Assembly (NCBI GenBank): GCA_947044405.1
Contig: CAMRHE010000077.1
Location: 6,787,501 to 6,851,500 of the forward strand
Origin: Leptodactylus fallax
Taxonomy: Eukaryota > Chordata > Amphibia > Anura > Leptodactylidae
DNA length: 64,000 nt
Reading direction: 5' to 3'
This document shows, piece after piece, positions 34,591-45,811 of this stretch. Position 1 is the stretch's first letter, and each line of letters opens with the position of its first letter. Both the position numbers and the translations under genes were made by a program. The notes under the pieces were generated by a model that worked only from the letters and a program-made list of their open reading frames with translations, ran no database searches and was not told the origin of the DNA.

Positions 34591-35112
34591 AGAAGGAGTG
34601 GCCTGGCAAAAAGTAGAGTACTGGAAGGAGTGGTTTGGCACACAGCTGGGCTGTAGAGGGAGTAGCTTGGCAAAAAGTAGAGATCTGAAAGGAGTGGTTT
34701 GGCACATAGCAGGGCTGTAGAGGGAGTAGCTTGACACAAAGTAGAGTACTGGAAGGAGTGGTTTGGCACACAGCAGAGCTGTAGAGGGAGTAGCTTGACA
34801 CAAAGTAGAGTACTGGAAGGAGTGGTTTGGCACATAGTAGAGCTGTAGAGGGAGTAGCTTGACACAAAGTAGAGTACTGGAAGAAGTGGTTTGGCATATA
34901 GCAGGACTGTAGAGGGAGTAGCTTGACACAAAGTAGAGTACTGGAAGGAGTGGTTTGGCACATAGTAGAGCTGTAGAGGGAGTAGCTTGACACAAAGTAG
35001 AGTACTGGAAGAAGTGGTTTGGCACACAGTAGAGCTGTAGAGGGTGTGGCTTGGCGCAACGTAGAGATCCGGAAGAAGTGGTTGGCACATAGTAGAGCTA
35101 GGTAAAGAGTGC
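34590..35112. repeat. 64-bp minisatellite, about 8 copies
   Basis: The word TGGTTTGGCAC recurs every 64 bp exactly (34631, 34695, 34759, 34823, 34887, 34951, 35015, and 35079 with one base lost). Units also contain GCTGTAGAGGGAGTAGCTTG and CAAAGTAGAGTACTGGAAG. Because 64 is not a multiple of 3, each minus-strand frame cycles through all three readings. The unit lacks stops in them, so overlapping open frames of up to 236 codons appear by chance. Confidence 0.95.
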
Positions 35113-36518
35113 TCTGGAACAAACAAAGACTGGGAAATAAATAGTCTGAAATATAATACAGGTGGAAAGGAGTGGTGTAGTTACACATGGCTGATTTGTT
35201 GTTCAGTTTCTGTTCCCTTCATGTAAAAGGGACTTGGAGAAATGTATGTGCTTGCTGCCAAAAAAAAAGCCATTAAGATGAATGAAACTGATGTTACAGA
35301 GATTTCTGCAACAAATGTGGCATGTCTGTGCCATGTGCATTCCCTAACAGAGCAGGAGAAGGTCTTATCTGGTACATTGCAGAGCAGGAGAACGAAAGTT
35401 CCGGAACATAATAAAGGCGGAAAAGCAATGGTCGGAATCTAGAGTAGCGCACGTGAAGAAGTTGCCTGGTAATTGATCTGTGGAAGGAGTGATATGACAC
35501 ATAAAAGATCTAGGGAAGGATTGGTTTGATACCTGCTAATCTATTAGTACAGAATATGATGGGAAAGGTCATAATTAGAAAAACTGTAAAAGTCTAAAAT
35601 GCTCCCTTCTGAGACAAAACCTCATTTGTTTTCTTGCATCGAAAGGGTCACGACTTTTCTTACCCTGTACAGCATACAGTACGAGTTAGATAGGAATGGC
35701 TCAGCCTGAGATACATGGTACTATACATATATATATGTGGGGCAAGCATATTTTACCCAATAGATGCAATTATAAATCTTAATCATTTTCACACATTATT
35801 CCTTTTGAAGACAGACATACATTTTAATCAGTGTCTCTTTGGAATACTGGTTTATGAATTATTAATTAGCAGACGGCTCCCTCCTAAAAATATCATGAAA
35901 TGCAGCTCGCACAATGCTCAAAAAAAAAAAAATAATGATAATTAAAAAATGAAAACAACTGAAAGAAGAAAAAACTTCCACCTCATTAGTGCCGGGCTAA
36001 AGACATGTGAATTGAACTCCGAGTAATTAGCAAACAGCTCATTTGTAAAAGAATTTACACTTCAGTAGTTGCAGAGAAAAGAAGGTGTATGTCTCAGCAC
36101 GTGTAGGAGCTTTGGCCTTGTACACGTTGTTCTAAAGAAAGGCGAACAGGTTGCAGAATGTCAGATGTTTCACTTGGGACGTTCATGTTGGAAACAGCCT
36201 TCCGATGACACCTTCAGTTTTGGAAACTGATAAACAAATTAACATTTTTAATGTAAGATAATGAAAATGGGTCAGAGATAGGAACTGGTTTGCCATAGAT
36301 CTAATAATACAGCCTTATGGAGTGGTTCTCAGCCCTTTAGGCTATAAAGAGTCCATTCTATGTAAATTGGTTTCTTATGAGCTTAAAGGGAACCAACCAT
36401 GTTGAAAATGCAGTCCAACCTATGGGTAGCAAGTTATAGAACAGAAGGAGTTTAAAATATTGATACATACTGTACATATACATATAATATTTTTAATATA
36501 ATTTGTTATTTATTACTA
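35113..36518. other. Intronic sequence, possibly containing conserved non-coding DNA
   Basis: No coding domain. 35800-36130 is non-repetitive, with TTAATTAG and TAATTAGC homeodomain-like words. It looks like a candidate conserved non-coding element, but this cannot be tested without alignment. Confidence 0.35.
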
Positions 36519-37107
36519 GAGAAGGGCTAACCTCTCAAGATTTGTTTAGTTTCGGGTGGCTCTGGACCAAGGCTTTTTCAGGGTTGAACAAGTTCAGTAT
36601 GAACCACAGCTTAAATTGGATTAAAACATAGCATATGACACTGTCAAGGCTCCTAGGAACCTATCTATAAAACATAGCGTATGGCACTGTCAGGGCTCCT
36701 AGGAACCTATCTATAAAACATAGCGTATGGCACTGTCAGGGCTCCTAGGAACCTATCTATAAAACATAGTGTAGAACACAGTCAGGATTCTTGGGAACCT
36801 ATCTATAAAACATAGCGTATGTTATTGTCAGGGCTCCTAGGAGCCTATCTATCCTATTTCTAGCTCTCTAAGGCAAACACAGCCAAAGTTAAGTCAAAGT
36901 GAATGTGACGTGTATGAATATGGAAAAATGTATGGTAAGCAGAGGATACACAAGACATGAGACTATCTGTATTTTTACTGTGCAATCCATGTGGGGGCAG
37001 TCATTTTAGTTTGTCTGAAACAAATCATCATATTTTCAGATTCGGAAAAAAACAATTTGGAATATTTGGATCAAACCTGGCTCATGACAAATCGATTCAC
37101 CCATCTG
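36519..37107. mobile_element. MITE copy (CTAGAGA-GGGC ends) with internal minisatellite
   Basis: The left end ACTAGAGAAGGGCTAACC and the right-hand block CAAACCTGGCTCATGACAAA correspond to the element at 61568-62108 (CTAGAGATGGGCAAACC and CAAACCTGGCCCGTACCAAA). The middle has been expanded by a 46-bp tandem repeat. Confidence 0.75.
36623..36852. repeat. 46-bp minisatellite, 5 copies
   Basis: AAAACATAGCGTATGGCACT begins units at 36623, 36669, 36715, 36761 and 36807, exactly 46 bp apart. Each ends GGGAACCTATCTAT or similar. Confidence 0.95.
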
Positions 37108-39330
37108 TATTTAATACTGCGTAATCTCGGTTTAGGATTCAGTGGATGGTCCTACCCAATTATTCACAGTTATGTATTCACACTGATACAGGTAAGGCTT
37201 GCAGATGTGACCGCCCACTGATTTCAAACCCAGATTGAGTAGAAGTTTGAAAAAAAAATAAACACAAGTTATTCTGAATCTTTTCACACCTATCTATACA
37301 TAAATCTGTTCAGCTCCCCCTGCTCTATAACATGCTGCATTTTAACTTGATAAGTATCCTTTACCTTATATTTTTTCCATTTTTTTTACTCTACTCAGTG
37401 TCAAATAGGGTGCAAAAGTTGCCCTCATTTTATACAAAAAAAATCAGCATCAATATACAGTAGGATAGGGTTCTTTGTGGTAAAAGTGGTAAAACTTTGT
37501 ATTTTCCTTCCAAAACTGTTGGTAAAGCAAAAAGATTAAATTTAAACAAAGGTCTAAAGATTTATCTTAATACTAACTGTTTTTTTTTTTTAGTTTTTTT
37601 TTTAAAGCAATGATTAATAATGGAGTTTGAAATGATATTGATGGGGTTGTCTTTCCCATATACTCCATAAGTGTAGAGCCATGTGGTTACGGCCACAGGC
37701 AACCTCTCTCTTTCCCAGACAAAGGACTCTGAGCTCTACTCCCTGCTAGTAAGGTGCATGCACTGTTTTTTATAAATTAAACTGCATCTGCCAGCTATAT
37801 AAAGCACCTTTTCCCATTGACAAGTGTGTGAAGAAAAGGTTTTTTGCTTGCTAGTTCCTATGACGGTGTATCTCTGCCGTTGCCTTTCCTGATTATCTGT
37901 GTTTGACCTTGGCTTATTTGCCAGATTCTGATTCTGTTCAGCCTGCCCTGACCTAGTTGCCTGTATTTCAGATTCATCTAACTCTGTCTGCCCTGACCTC
38001 AGCTTGTCTATTGACCATGTTTTTGTCTGTTCCTTTGTGTGTCACACACTGGCATCTCTTGACCCTCCTTCTCAGCTGCCACTTTACTAACCTGATGGTT
38101 CCCGGCAGCAAAGTCCAGCATTCTGTATGTGGATGAATACTAGGGGATCCATTATATAATACAATCTGGACTGGCACCAAGTCAAATCAGTCCAGTGGTA
38201 CAGTGAGTATACACCCAATAAGTTACAATAAGAACATAGGGACATCATAGAGTGGGCTCCACCACTTACTGTATAAACACCATCTTTGACCAATGCCACC
38301 AGCCTTTGAGAGCCAAAGAGCATTTCTCCCTCATTGGCAAATCTTGCCCATCCATGTATTACATGGTTTGCTGTTTATTTTATTGGATTGAATGCAATAC
38401 TTAATTTCCCCTGTAATACTGCAGTATACTGTAATACTTAATAATACTTTACACTGTGATACTGTAATGTAATACTTAATGTCCCCTATAGATGCTTATA
38501 ACAATTGTTTTGGTTCCAGAAGATCATCTGGTCAACTTTAACTGATATAAAAGGGGTTTTGATCTTAGACAAACCCTTTAAATTAATGTTTGATTAAAGA
38601 AATTATCTGACTTCTTCGTTAGATATAGAAATAACCCTCACAATGTCAAATAGTTACATAAAATACAATATAACCTGACATGCAAAACTGATGGCTGATA
38701 AAATGGTGGCTATCTTATAGAGATAAGGCAGTACTGAAAAGATCATGTTAACAGGATAGACTACTAGAGTAGGCGGCATATTATGGGTTAACCCAGCATT
38801 CCTTTTTCCATTCTCAAAGGCGTTCCCGCGGGAACTTATTAATGAAATACCACTGAAATCAGCAGGACTGTGGCTGCGGCGACCAAACCAAAACACGCTT
38901 TAATGATTAGACTTCCATTCTAATAACCGGCTGTGCGATGCATTTGAATCCTACAAATGTATAATTGAAAACTTTGAAGATGAGGAGGTTTTAGTGTTCT
39001 AGATTTCTGTGTTCTCTGATTTGCTTTAATTACTTGGAACAATCATTTCAGCAAGCTTTTGTTTTTTGTTACCTATTCCGTGATATTAATGGATTATGGA
39101 TATATATTCAAGAAATTTGCTGAACCTAGGCACCTAGTTTTACAAGAGCAACTCTTCTGCAAGTTGCTGAGTGTGCCTCTCTATTCTAAGACTAAAATAT
39201 ACAGTAGATTGCGCTAAAAGCAGGTGTCACTATCAATTATTCCTTCTATTAGTCACAGTAGCCAATTATAATTGCAAATGACCCTGTATACAGGTGATGG
39301 ATTGGTAGGAGAATCTCCCAAAAAATGAGG
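37108..39330. other. Intronic sequence with dispersed-repeat debris
   Basis: 37136-37365 resembles 32545-32745 (AGTGGATGGTCCTA, TTATTCTGAATCTTTTC). No coding domain seen elsewhere. Confidence 0.45.
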
Positions 39331-39375
39331 TGTGGGGACCGCGCTTCACCGAAGATGCTTTATTATACTCAAATA

Positions 39376-39418
39376 ACACAACACGTTTCGGGGAAATCAG
39401 ATCCCCTTTATCAAGTGT
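39376..39418 (-). ncRNA. Hammerhead-like motif, tandem unit 1
   Basis: Same layout as 4320-4362: stem I ACAC/GTGT, core TTGATAA plus A, stem II GGGGA/TCCCC, GAAA, minimal stem III (here CGTGT). Stem II differs from the 4.3-kb copy by a compensated base pair (A-T to G-C). Confidence 0.7.
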
Positions 39419-39522
39419 ACAAGAGACAGCCTGAGGAGGTAGGCTGTGAGATCTGAAGTGAATGAGAAGTCTTTAGGTGTGGGGACCGCGCTTCACCGAA
39501 GATGCTTTATTATACTCAAATA

Positions 39523-39565
39523 ACACAACGCGTTTCGGGGAAATCAGATCCCCTTTATCAAGTGT
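39523..39565 (-). ncRNA. Hammerhead-like motif, tandem unit 2
   Basis: Same as unit 1 apart from CGCGT instead of CGTGT in the stem III loop. A transcript crossing both units would hold two motifs 147 nt apart, which could pair as a dimer. Confidence 0.7.
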
Positions 39566-39750
39566 ACAAGAGACAGCCTGAGGAGGTAGGCTGTGAGATC
39601 TGAAGTGAATGAGAAGGGATACAGGTGGGCAGGGACGGTAGAGGTGAGCTATAGGAATGTGCAAAAGGTTTAGGCAGGAAATACAAAAAAATGCTGCAAT
39701 GTAGGAATGCGTTCAAAAATAAAAATGTTAATAGTTTTTTTTTGGCAATT

Positions 39751-39936
39751 ATATACAGTCCATGGTCATGTGATATACAGTCCATGGTCATGTGATATAC
39801 AGTCCATGGTCATGTGATATACAGTCCATGGTCATATGATGTACAGTCCATGGTTATGTGATGAGCACACAGGTGCACAGCTCGTTATAGTCACAGCACA
39901 GCAATCAGACATCTGCCTGGTCACATGACCATGGAC
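39751..39936. mobile_element. Small MITE with a 22-bp tandem expansion at one end
   Basis: ACAGTCCATGGTCATGTGAT repeats five times at 22-bp spacing (39751-39862). Its inverted counterpart TCACATGACCATGGAC lies at 39921-39936. The unexpanded element would be about 110 bp. Tandem amplification of a terminal repeat is the notable feature. Confidence 0.75.
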
Positions 39937-40136
39937 TTATTATTTTTACCTCTTGTAACTAAGCAGAATGAATGACAGTAAGCAGAGATCTAGAAAACCA
40001 TGATGAATTGATATAGAAAGCATATTGGAAAATTGTAGAATTTTTCATTATACAAACAGTAATATTTGTCTCTCAATATTGGTCTAAAACTGGACTGTCC
40101 CTGTAAATAGATTAACAAAAGAGAAATCAAAATCAA

Positions 40137-40270
40137 ATCAATATCTGGCGTGACCACCCTTTGGAGGAGGAGTTTTGAAAGTGATGTTATGGCCCTCATA
40201 AAGCCCTGATCTCAGCATCATCCAGTTTGTCTGGGATTACATAAAGAGAAAGAAGGATTGGAGCAAGCCT
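40137..40270 (+). pseudogene. Tc1-like transposase debris
   Basis: On the plus strand 40205-40265 translates as PDLSIIQFVWDYIKRKKDW, resembling the third catalytic motif of Tc1-like enzymes with the Glu replaced by Gln. Just upstream, GGCGTGACCACCCTTTG matches in reverse the end of another Tc1-like gene (compare 63900-64000). The two pieces face opposite ways, so this is a rearranged remnant. Confidence 0.6.
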
Positions 40271-41692
40271 ACGTAACGTTGTGGTGCACTTCTCACAACA
40301 TCTAGCATCTTACATAGCCTTCTCTTTTTCCCCTCAAGAGCAGAAGTCAGGAGTAAGTGAAAACCTCGCCCTAGACATTAGATGGTTGGCCAGCCCAATC
40401 AGAATTGGCAGGTTCAGGACCATGGAGAGAGCACTTATAAATAACTTTTTACTTAAACTAGCACTTTTTTCATACATAGATGTTGAAAGGCATAGAGATT
40501 CTGGGGATTTTAAGCATGATAGGGAATTTGCCATGAGAAAATGACCTTTTAGTGAAATCAAGTTTTTATGTTAGAAATACATTGAATGGACACTTTATTA
40601 GAGACCCATTTAGGAGTGCAGAAGACCACTTCTGGCTTTCAGAACTACTGCTATTTCTCCCACAGATTTCAGATGGGTGTACCAAGAAAAGATTCCACCA
40701 AACACTTTTACTTCACATCCACCAGCCTGCACTGTTCACACTTGACATGAAGAATTCATTGTGCCATTCTGCTTGTGCCAAAGTTTGATCCATCCATAAG
40801 AATAACACATCAGAAATCTGGATTGATCTCATCAGGCACCATTTTTCCATTGCTCAGTGATCCAATGTTTGCATAATTTTGCCCAAAGAAAGCCCTGCCT
40901 GGCTTCCCTTAGAATTGGAACTGGTTGCCAGCTGTTTTAGCCTATCCACACTCAGAACTGAAGCGTTGTGCATTTGGACACAGTTGGAGCAACAGCATTG
41001 TATTTGGCTGCAATTTTCTTAACTGTTCTTATCAGAATTATTTTTGGCATCTTTTCTTTGACCTCTTTTGTGATGAGTTGTCTATGTCTACAAGATACCC
41101 TTTCAATGAATGTTTTTCTTCGATCACACTATTTCCTAGTATACACTATAGCTTACCTTACTATAGCTTACCTTACCTTTTGGTAACCCTACAAGGTTGC
41201 CAGTTTCTGAAATACTGGCCCTGGAACAGAAAACTATGCCTTGTTCTTTCTAATATGGATTTACAGCATAACCAGTCTGCAAAAAACGTAACTAGATTTT
41301 ATGCTGCACCCCATGATCACATACTGTATTTCATTTCTATAATCGTGAAAGGACAATTGTCTCTAACAAAGTGGCAATTTAGTGTACTTTCCAAGGGTTT
41401 GTGATGATATTTTTTTAATGTTCCATTTCAATATAGAAAAAAAAAAAATCTGAAACTTCACAGTTTTCACTCTGGGCATTGATTCTCATAAGAGACTGAT
41501 ACTTCCTGCTCCGCAGAGATCATTTCTCAGTAGTCATCTCACTATTACCACTGGCAGGGACACATAATCAACATATTGTCATACCATTGACAATAGATGA
41601 TGGTCACAGCTCATCTCCTCTTTTCTGTGCAATGACTTCTGGCTAGACCACAGAGCATACCTAGAGCAATTTCCTTGGAAGGTAAAGGGAGT
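40271..41692. other. Intronic sequence, possible old repeat
   Basis: 40580-41180 starts with GGACACTTTATTAGAGACCC, reminiscent of common dispersed repeats, but I see no second end or domain. The short duplication TATAGCTTACCTTAC near 41150 is local. Confidence 0.4.
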
Positions 41693-42210
41693 CTGCAGCT
41701 CCATTTTCATGAAAATTGTGGTTTTATTCTTTTGCAAATTAGCTGAAATGGGGCTTTAGGAGCATTTCTTCTCCTGCCGGGGCTTTGCTCTAGATGACTG
41801 CCCCTAAATGCTGCCAAGCTCCACCTTCATTGCTTGAGTGACTTCTACTTTGTCTGCAGCTGCCTCCATCAGAAGCCAGCCTCCTACTCTTTCAGATGTG
41901 GCCTGACATCATGAAGCATGCTCAGTCACTACTGTGCTTATCCTGCTTGACCTAGATGATAAGCACAGGGATGGGGGGGGGGGTTGCTGCCACTCAAGCT
42001 ACAGGGGCTGGGTGGTGGTTAGGGGTGGTTATCTAGCATGGAGAGTAAAGTACTTTTCATCTGTTTTGCATAAGAATAAAACCACAATTTTCATGAAGAA
42101 AGGAGCTGCAATACACAATAAGAAAGGCATCTTTGGAAAGTGTAAAAGAAGCCCTACAAGGTATTGTCATTAGTTTGATACCAATTTTATTGTTGACAAA
42201 CTCCCTTTAA
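41693..42210. mobile_element. Foldback MITE, copy 2 of the family at 9699-10097
   Basis: The ends are TAAAGGGAGTCTGCAGCTCC and the complement of TTAAAGGGAGTTTGTC. The arms TTTCATGAAAATTGTGGTTTT and AAAACCACAATTTTCATGAA are inverted copies about 400 bp apart. It includes a G10 run near 41973. Confidence 0.85.
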
Positions 42211-43671
42211 TGGGTGGTCTCCATTCTACAGGCTCCTATGATCCACATGGCTGATGTAAAGTATGCCAATAATAAATGCCATTAATATTATAATATATAT
42301 TGGCATGGTTAAGTGAAACATTTCCTTTAACCCTTAGCTAATGCATTGTAGCTTGTCTGAAGTGTATAATATATTGAGCATTATGTGTCGGTTTTCATTA
42401 TAATTTGCCTGTTGCAAGGACATATTGCAGTATAGCAAACAACAATATACGGTAACCTATCACTCCTTTAAATATGCAGTGTACTAGTGTACATCATAGA
42501 GTAGGGACATGACCTATTGCTGTGTTTGTAGCTCATATACATGGAAGAGAAAGCACACATTACAATATGTAAATCAAAGAACCATAGGCAAATGCATAGG
42601 TCAGCAAGTCCCAAATGACCCTATGTATAATCCAATCACACAAAAGAACTTCTCTTACTAAATAATTCCCACATTTACTAAATAACCTCCTCACTAGTAG
42701 CATGCCCTGCTTTCCTTATTCACAGTTTACAGAATAAGGATGGATTTAGATTTCTGTAGCAAGACCTTTTAGCCTGCAAATTGGCTCTCTGCATACAAGC
42801 AGAATTTATGTGCATGAAAAGTCTTAGCGATCATTGCCCATATCTGCTAGTAGAATGATGTTGGAATCAATAAGTATACTCTCACCCACACAAAAGGTTT
42901 CCAGATATTATTCTGAAATGATTTCTGTAGGTTTTTAATAAAGGACTCACAAAACAGCGGCAAAAAACCCAATCGAAAATGACTGCAAGCACTTTATTGA
43001 TTGCTGGAGTTGCAGGCAGACAACAAGGGGAAAAGTAACCATGAGTTTCTACCTGTCAAATGACAAACAATAAGTTTCCAGAGGGACTAATGAAGCCGAC
43101 ATCTCATGGACTTACCAAATCATCCTAGACATGTGCGAGGGAGAGGGAAGGAAGGAGATGACACATGCTTTGGGAAGGTCATTAAAAATGCCCATATGAT
43201 ACCAAGTTTTTGCATAGTTACAGGGACATAAGAGAGTAGTATAATATATAAATATAATATAATAAAAATATAAGGTATATAATAATAATAATAATATTAA
43301 ATGGGTAGAAGACATTCAAAAGGGGTCTGTCTAGTTCAAGATGCCTCCCAAACCAATAATAGGGTCTTTTAATAGGAGCAGAAACATCTTTATGGTCACA
43401 AGTGATGAAGCAATGTATAGATAAGAATATTTTATAAATATGGAAATCAACATACAAGTCTTTCAGAGACAGGTTCTGGTTTACCAAATTTGCCTACAGA
43501 CAACCATGATGCAGACAGAGGTTGAAAATGTCAGTTCTGGATACCGAGGTGAGCCGCTGCATTGCAATTGTCTTTAGGCAAAGCTGATAAATCAGGCCTA
43601 GGCTACAATTCTGAAGCATTTGCATATCTATATCATATAGTTATCTCTGCATTGCGTTACTGCTATATGGC
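42211..43671. other. Intronic sequence, nothing recognised
   Basis: Only short A/T-rich simple repeats ((TAA)n near 43280). Confidence 0.5.
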
Positions 43672-43790
43672 CAAACGGGCAGAGGCGTAGCTAGGGGGGG
43701 GGGGGCAGGGGGGGAGGGGGGCGGCTGCCCCGGGCCCACTGACTTTTTGGGGCCCACCCCGGGGCTGCCATTAATACATCCTTTATTTCT

Positions 43791-43824
43791 AACTAGATCG
43801 GTGTCTGCAGACACCGATCTAGTT
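43791..43824. repeat. Perfect 34-bp palindrome
   Basis: The half-site AACTAGATCGGTGTCTG is followed without spacer by its exact reverse complement, inside the hAT element. A second inverted repeat with 14-bp stems (TCTTGTAAACCGCA at 43849-43862 with 43877-43890) follows within 30 bp. Confidence 0.95.
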
Positions 43825-44365
43825 ACAATGCTTCCTGGTGCTTAACTGTCTTGTAAACCGCAAGCCACTTCAGGCCTGCGGTTTACAAGACCCCGAGACC
43901 ACAGACCGACGTCTTCTTTTAAGCACAGGCGGCACGATGACGTCACAACATCGCGCCGCCCGTGCTCAGACACAGACGTCATGCGCGTGGACTGGGAGGA
44001 AGCGGCGGCTCCGTTCATCAGCATCGCAGGTGAGTATTACTTTTTTTTTGTGGGTATATTAATAGAATAAGGGGTGGATAGGAGGGGGAAATCTAACTAT
44101 AAGGGAGGATTCATTATGGGGCATTATGACGATGGGGAGGTCATTTATATAAGGGTTATTAGGAGGTATTATAAATACAAGGGGGGAGGTTATTTATATA
44201 AGGGGCCATTAGGGGGCATCATTTATATTAGGAGGCATTATGAACATAAGGGGGTGGTCATTGATATAAGGAGCCATTAGAGGTGCAGTATTTATGTCAG
44301 GGGGAATTGGACATAATATGAGGGTCAATTAATTTAATTAAAGTTGCACTTGCACTTTATTAAGA

Positions 44366-44932
44366 CTAAGGCCCCACGTAGCACGCTGCAGGAAAAAAAG
44401 CACTGCAGTTAAAACCGTGGCGGTAACATGTTTTTTCCCGCGCTTTTCACAGAAGGTCCGCAGAGGTTTTACCTGTGGACTTTCTGTTTTCAATACACCT
44501 ATATGGAAACCGCCACTGTTTCCATAGGTATAATTGACATGCTGCAATTTCCAAAACTGCAACGGTTTTGGAAATCGCAATGTGTCTGCTGCACGTATTT
44601 TTCCGCAGTGTGTGGATGGGATTTGCTAGAATGTTGCGGTTTTTTTCAGTGGGTTTTCGCCACATGGAGCCCCATCTCTACTTTGCAGTATAATATGCAC
44701 AGCAGATAATCTGCGATTTCCAAAACAGTCGGTGTTTTGGAAATCGCAGAATGTCAATTATACCTACGGAAATGCTAGTGGTTTCTCTATAGATATAATT
44801 GAAGCAGAAAGTCTGCAGAGGAAACCTCTGTGAACTTTCTGTGCAAAGTGCTGCTGGAAGAATCACGATGTGTCACCACCACGGTTTTTCCCGCAGCTCT
44901 TTTTTGCTACGGGATGCCACATGGGGCCTTAG
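44366..44932. mobile_element. Foldback MITE nested in the hAT element
   Basis: The ends CTAAGGCCCCACGTAGCACG and the complement of CTAAGGCCCCATGTGGCATC are inverted. Inside, ATTTCCAAAAC and GTTTTGGAAAT-type words and CTATATGGAAACCGCC-like arms recur in both orientations. No coding content is seen. Confidence 0.85.
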
Positions 44933-45331
44933 CCTTAAGGCGTTTTCCAGCTCATTTTTATTGATGTTCTATCCTCAGTATAAAACATCAATAAGAGATA
45001 AGTGATTCCCCACTGATCAGCTGTATGGGGGGCTATGGCGCCTGTTTATATCACACGCTGTCTGTTTATAGTAACCGTGTGATGTCATTCCAGCCTTGTC
45101 ACATAGACGTGTATAGGATGAGGCTGTAGTTACATGACATGGCCGCTATGAGATGACACTATGTAAACAGAGAAGGGGTCACGGCGCTTACACAGATACC
45201 ACGGTTCATTCAAACAGTTGTTCCTTGGGGGTCCCGGGTATTGGAACCCCAAAAAATTTTTTTTCCCTTTTTTTTTTCCTTTTTAATTAGGAAACACCTG
45301 GGGCATTATTAATAAGGGGCAAATTATTTAA

Positions 45332-45811
45332 AGAGGACCTTTCACGTCCTCATGTATATGCGGTTTTACATACCGCTAGAAAGCCGACAGCGAGCTGAAT
45401 TCAGCACACTGCCGGCTTTCCTGTTATATGCCCCGGGGCTGGAGATATCGGGGGTCTAAATTTCACCGTTCACTGTCAGAAGGGCGTTCCTGACTGTCTA
45501 GCTGCGCTGTGAGGAACGCCCTCCCTGACTGTGCTCGTCCATAGACTTGTACTAGGGGGGGCGTTCCTTACAGCTCAGCGTCATCACTGGGCTGAGTACA
45601 CCCCAGTACAATTCTATGGACAGGTACTGTAAGGGAGGGCGTTCCTCACAGCGCAACTAGCCTTCTGACAGTGAACAGTGAAATTTAGACCCCCTATATC
45701 TCCAGCCCCAGGGCATATAACGGGAAAGCCAGCAGTGTGCTGAATTCAGCGCGCTGTCGGCTTTCTAGCGGTATGTAAAACAGCATATACATGAGGACGT
45801 GAAAGGTCCTC
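45332..45811. mobile_element. 480-bp TTAA-flanked foldback element
   Basis: TTAA lies on both sides (45328-45331 and 45812-45815). The two halves are near-perfect inverted copies of about 200 bp each (AGAGGACCTTTCACGTCCTC at the left, complement of GAGGACGTGAAAGGTCCTCT at the right; also GCCGGCTTTCCTGTTATATG with its counterpart). The TTAA duplication points to piggyBac or Kolobok mobilisation. Transcription through it would give a long hairpin RNA. Confidence 0.92.

Larger units (their letters stand above)
39331..39624 (-). mobile_element. Two tandem PLE pseudo-LTR units
   Basis: Two head-to-tail copies of a 147-bp unit (39331-39477 and 39478-39624) are nearly identical. On the minus strand each has an upstream hairpin CAGCCTACCTCCTCAGGCTG, a hammerhead-like motif and a downstream AAGCATCTTCGGTGAAGCGC. 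The last part matches the flank of the PLE at 4363-4400 (AAGCAACCTTGGTGAAGCGC). Tandem arrangement of hammerhead-bearing units is known for Penelope elements. No RT sequence is present here. Confidence 0.78.

Noticed and set aside
34478..35188. 236-codon minus-strand open frame and its overlapping partners
   Set aside because: They arise entirely from the 64-bp tandem repeat, which is stop-free in all three minus frames; no domain, start context or splice structure.
40925..41404. 159-codon plus-strand open frame
   Set aside because: AT-rich, no recognisable domain; lies in probable old repeat sequence and has no splice or promoter support.
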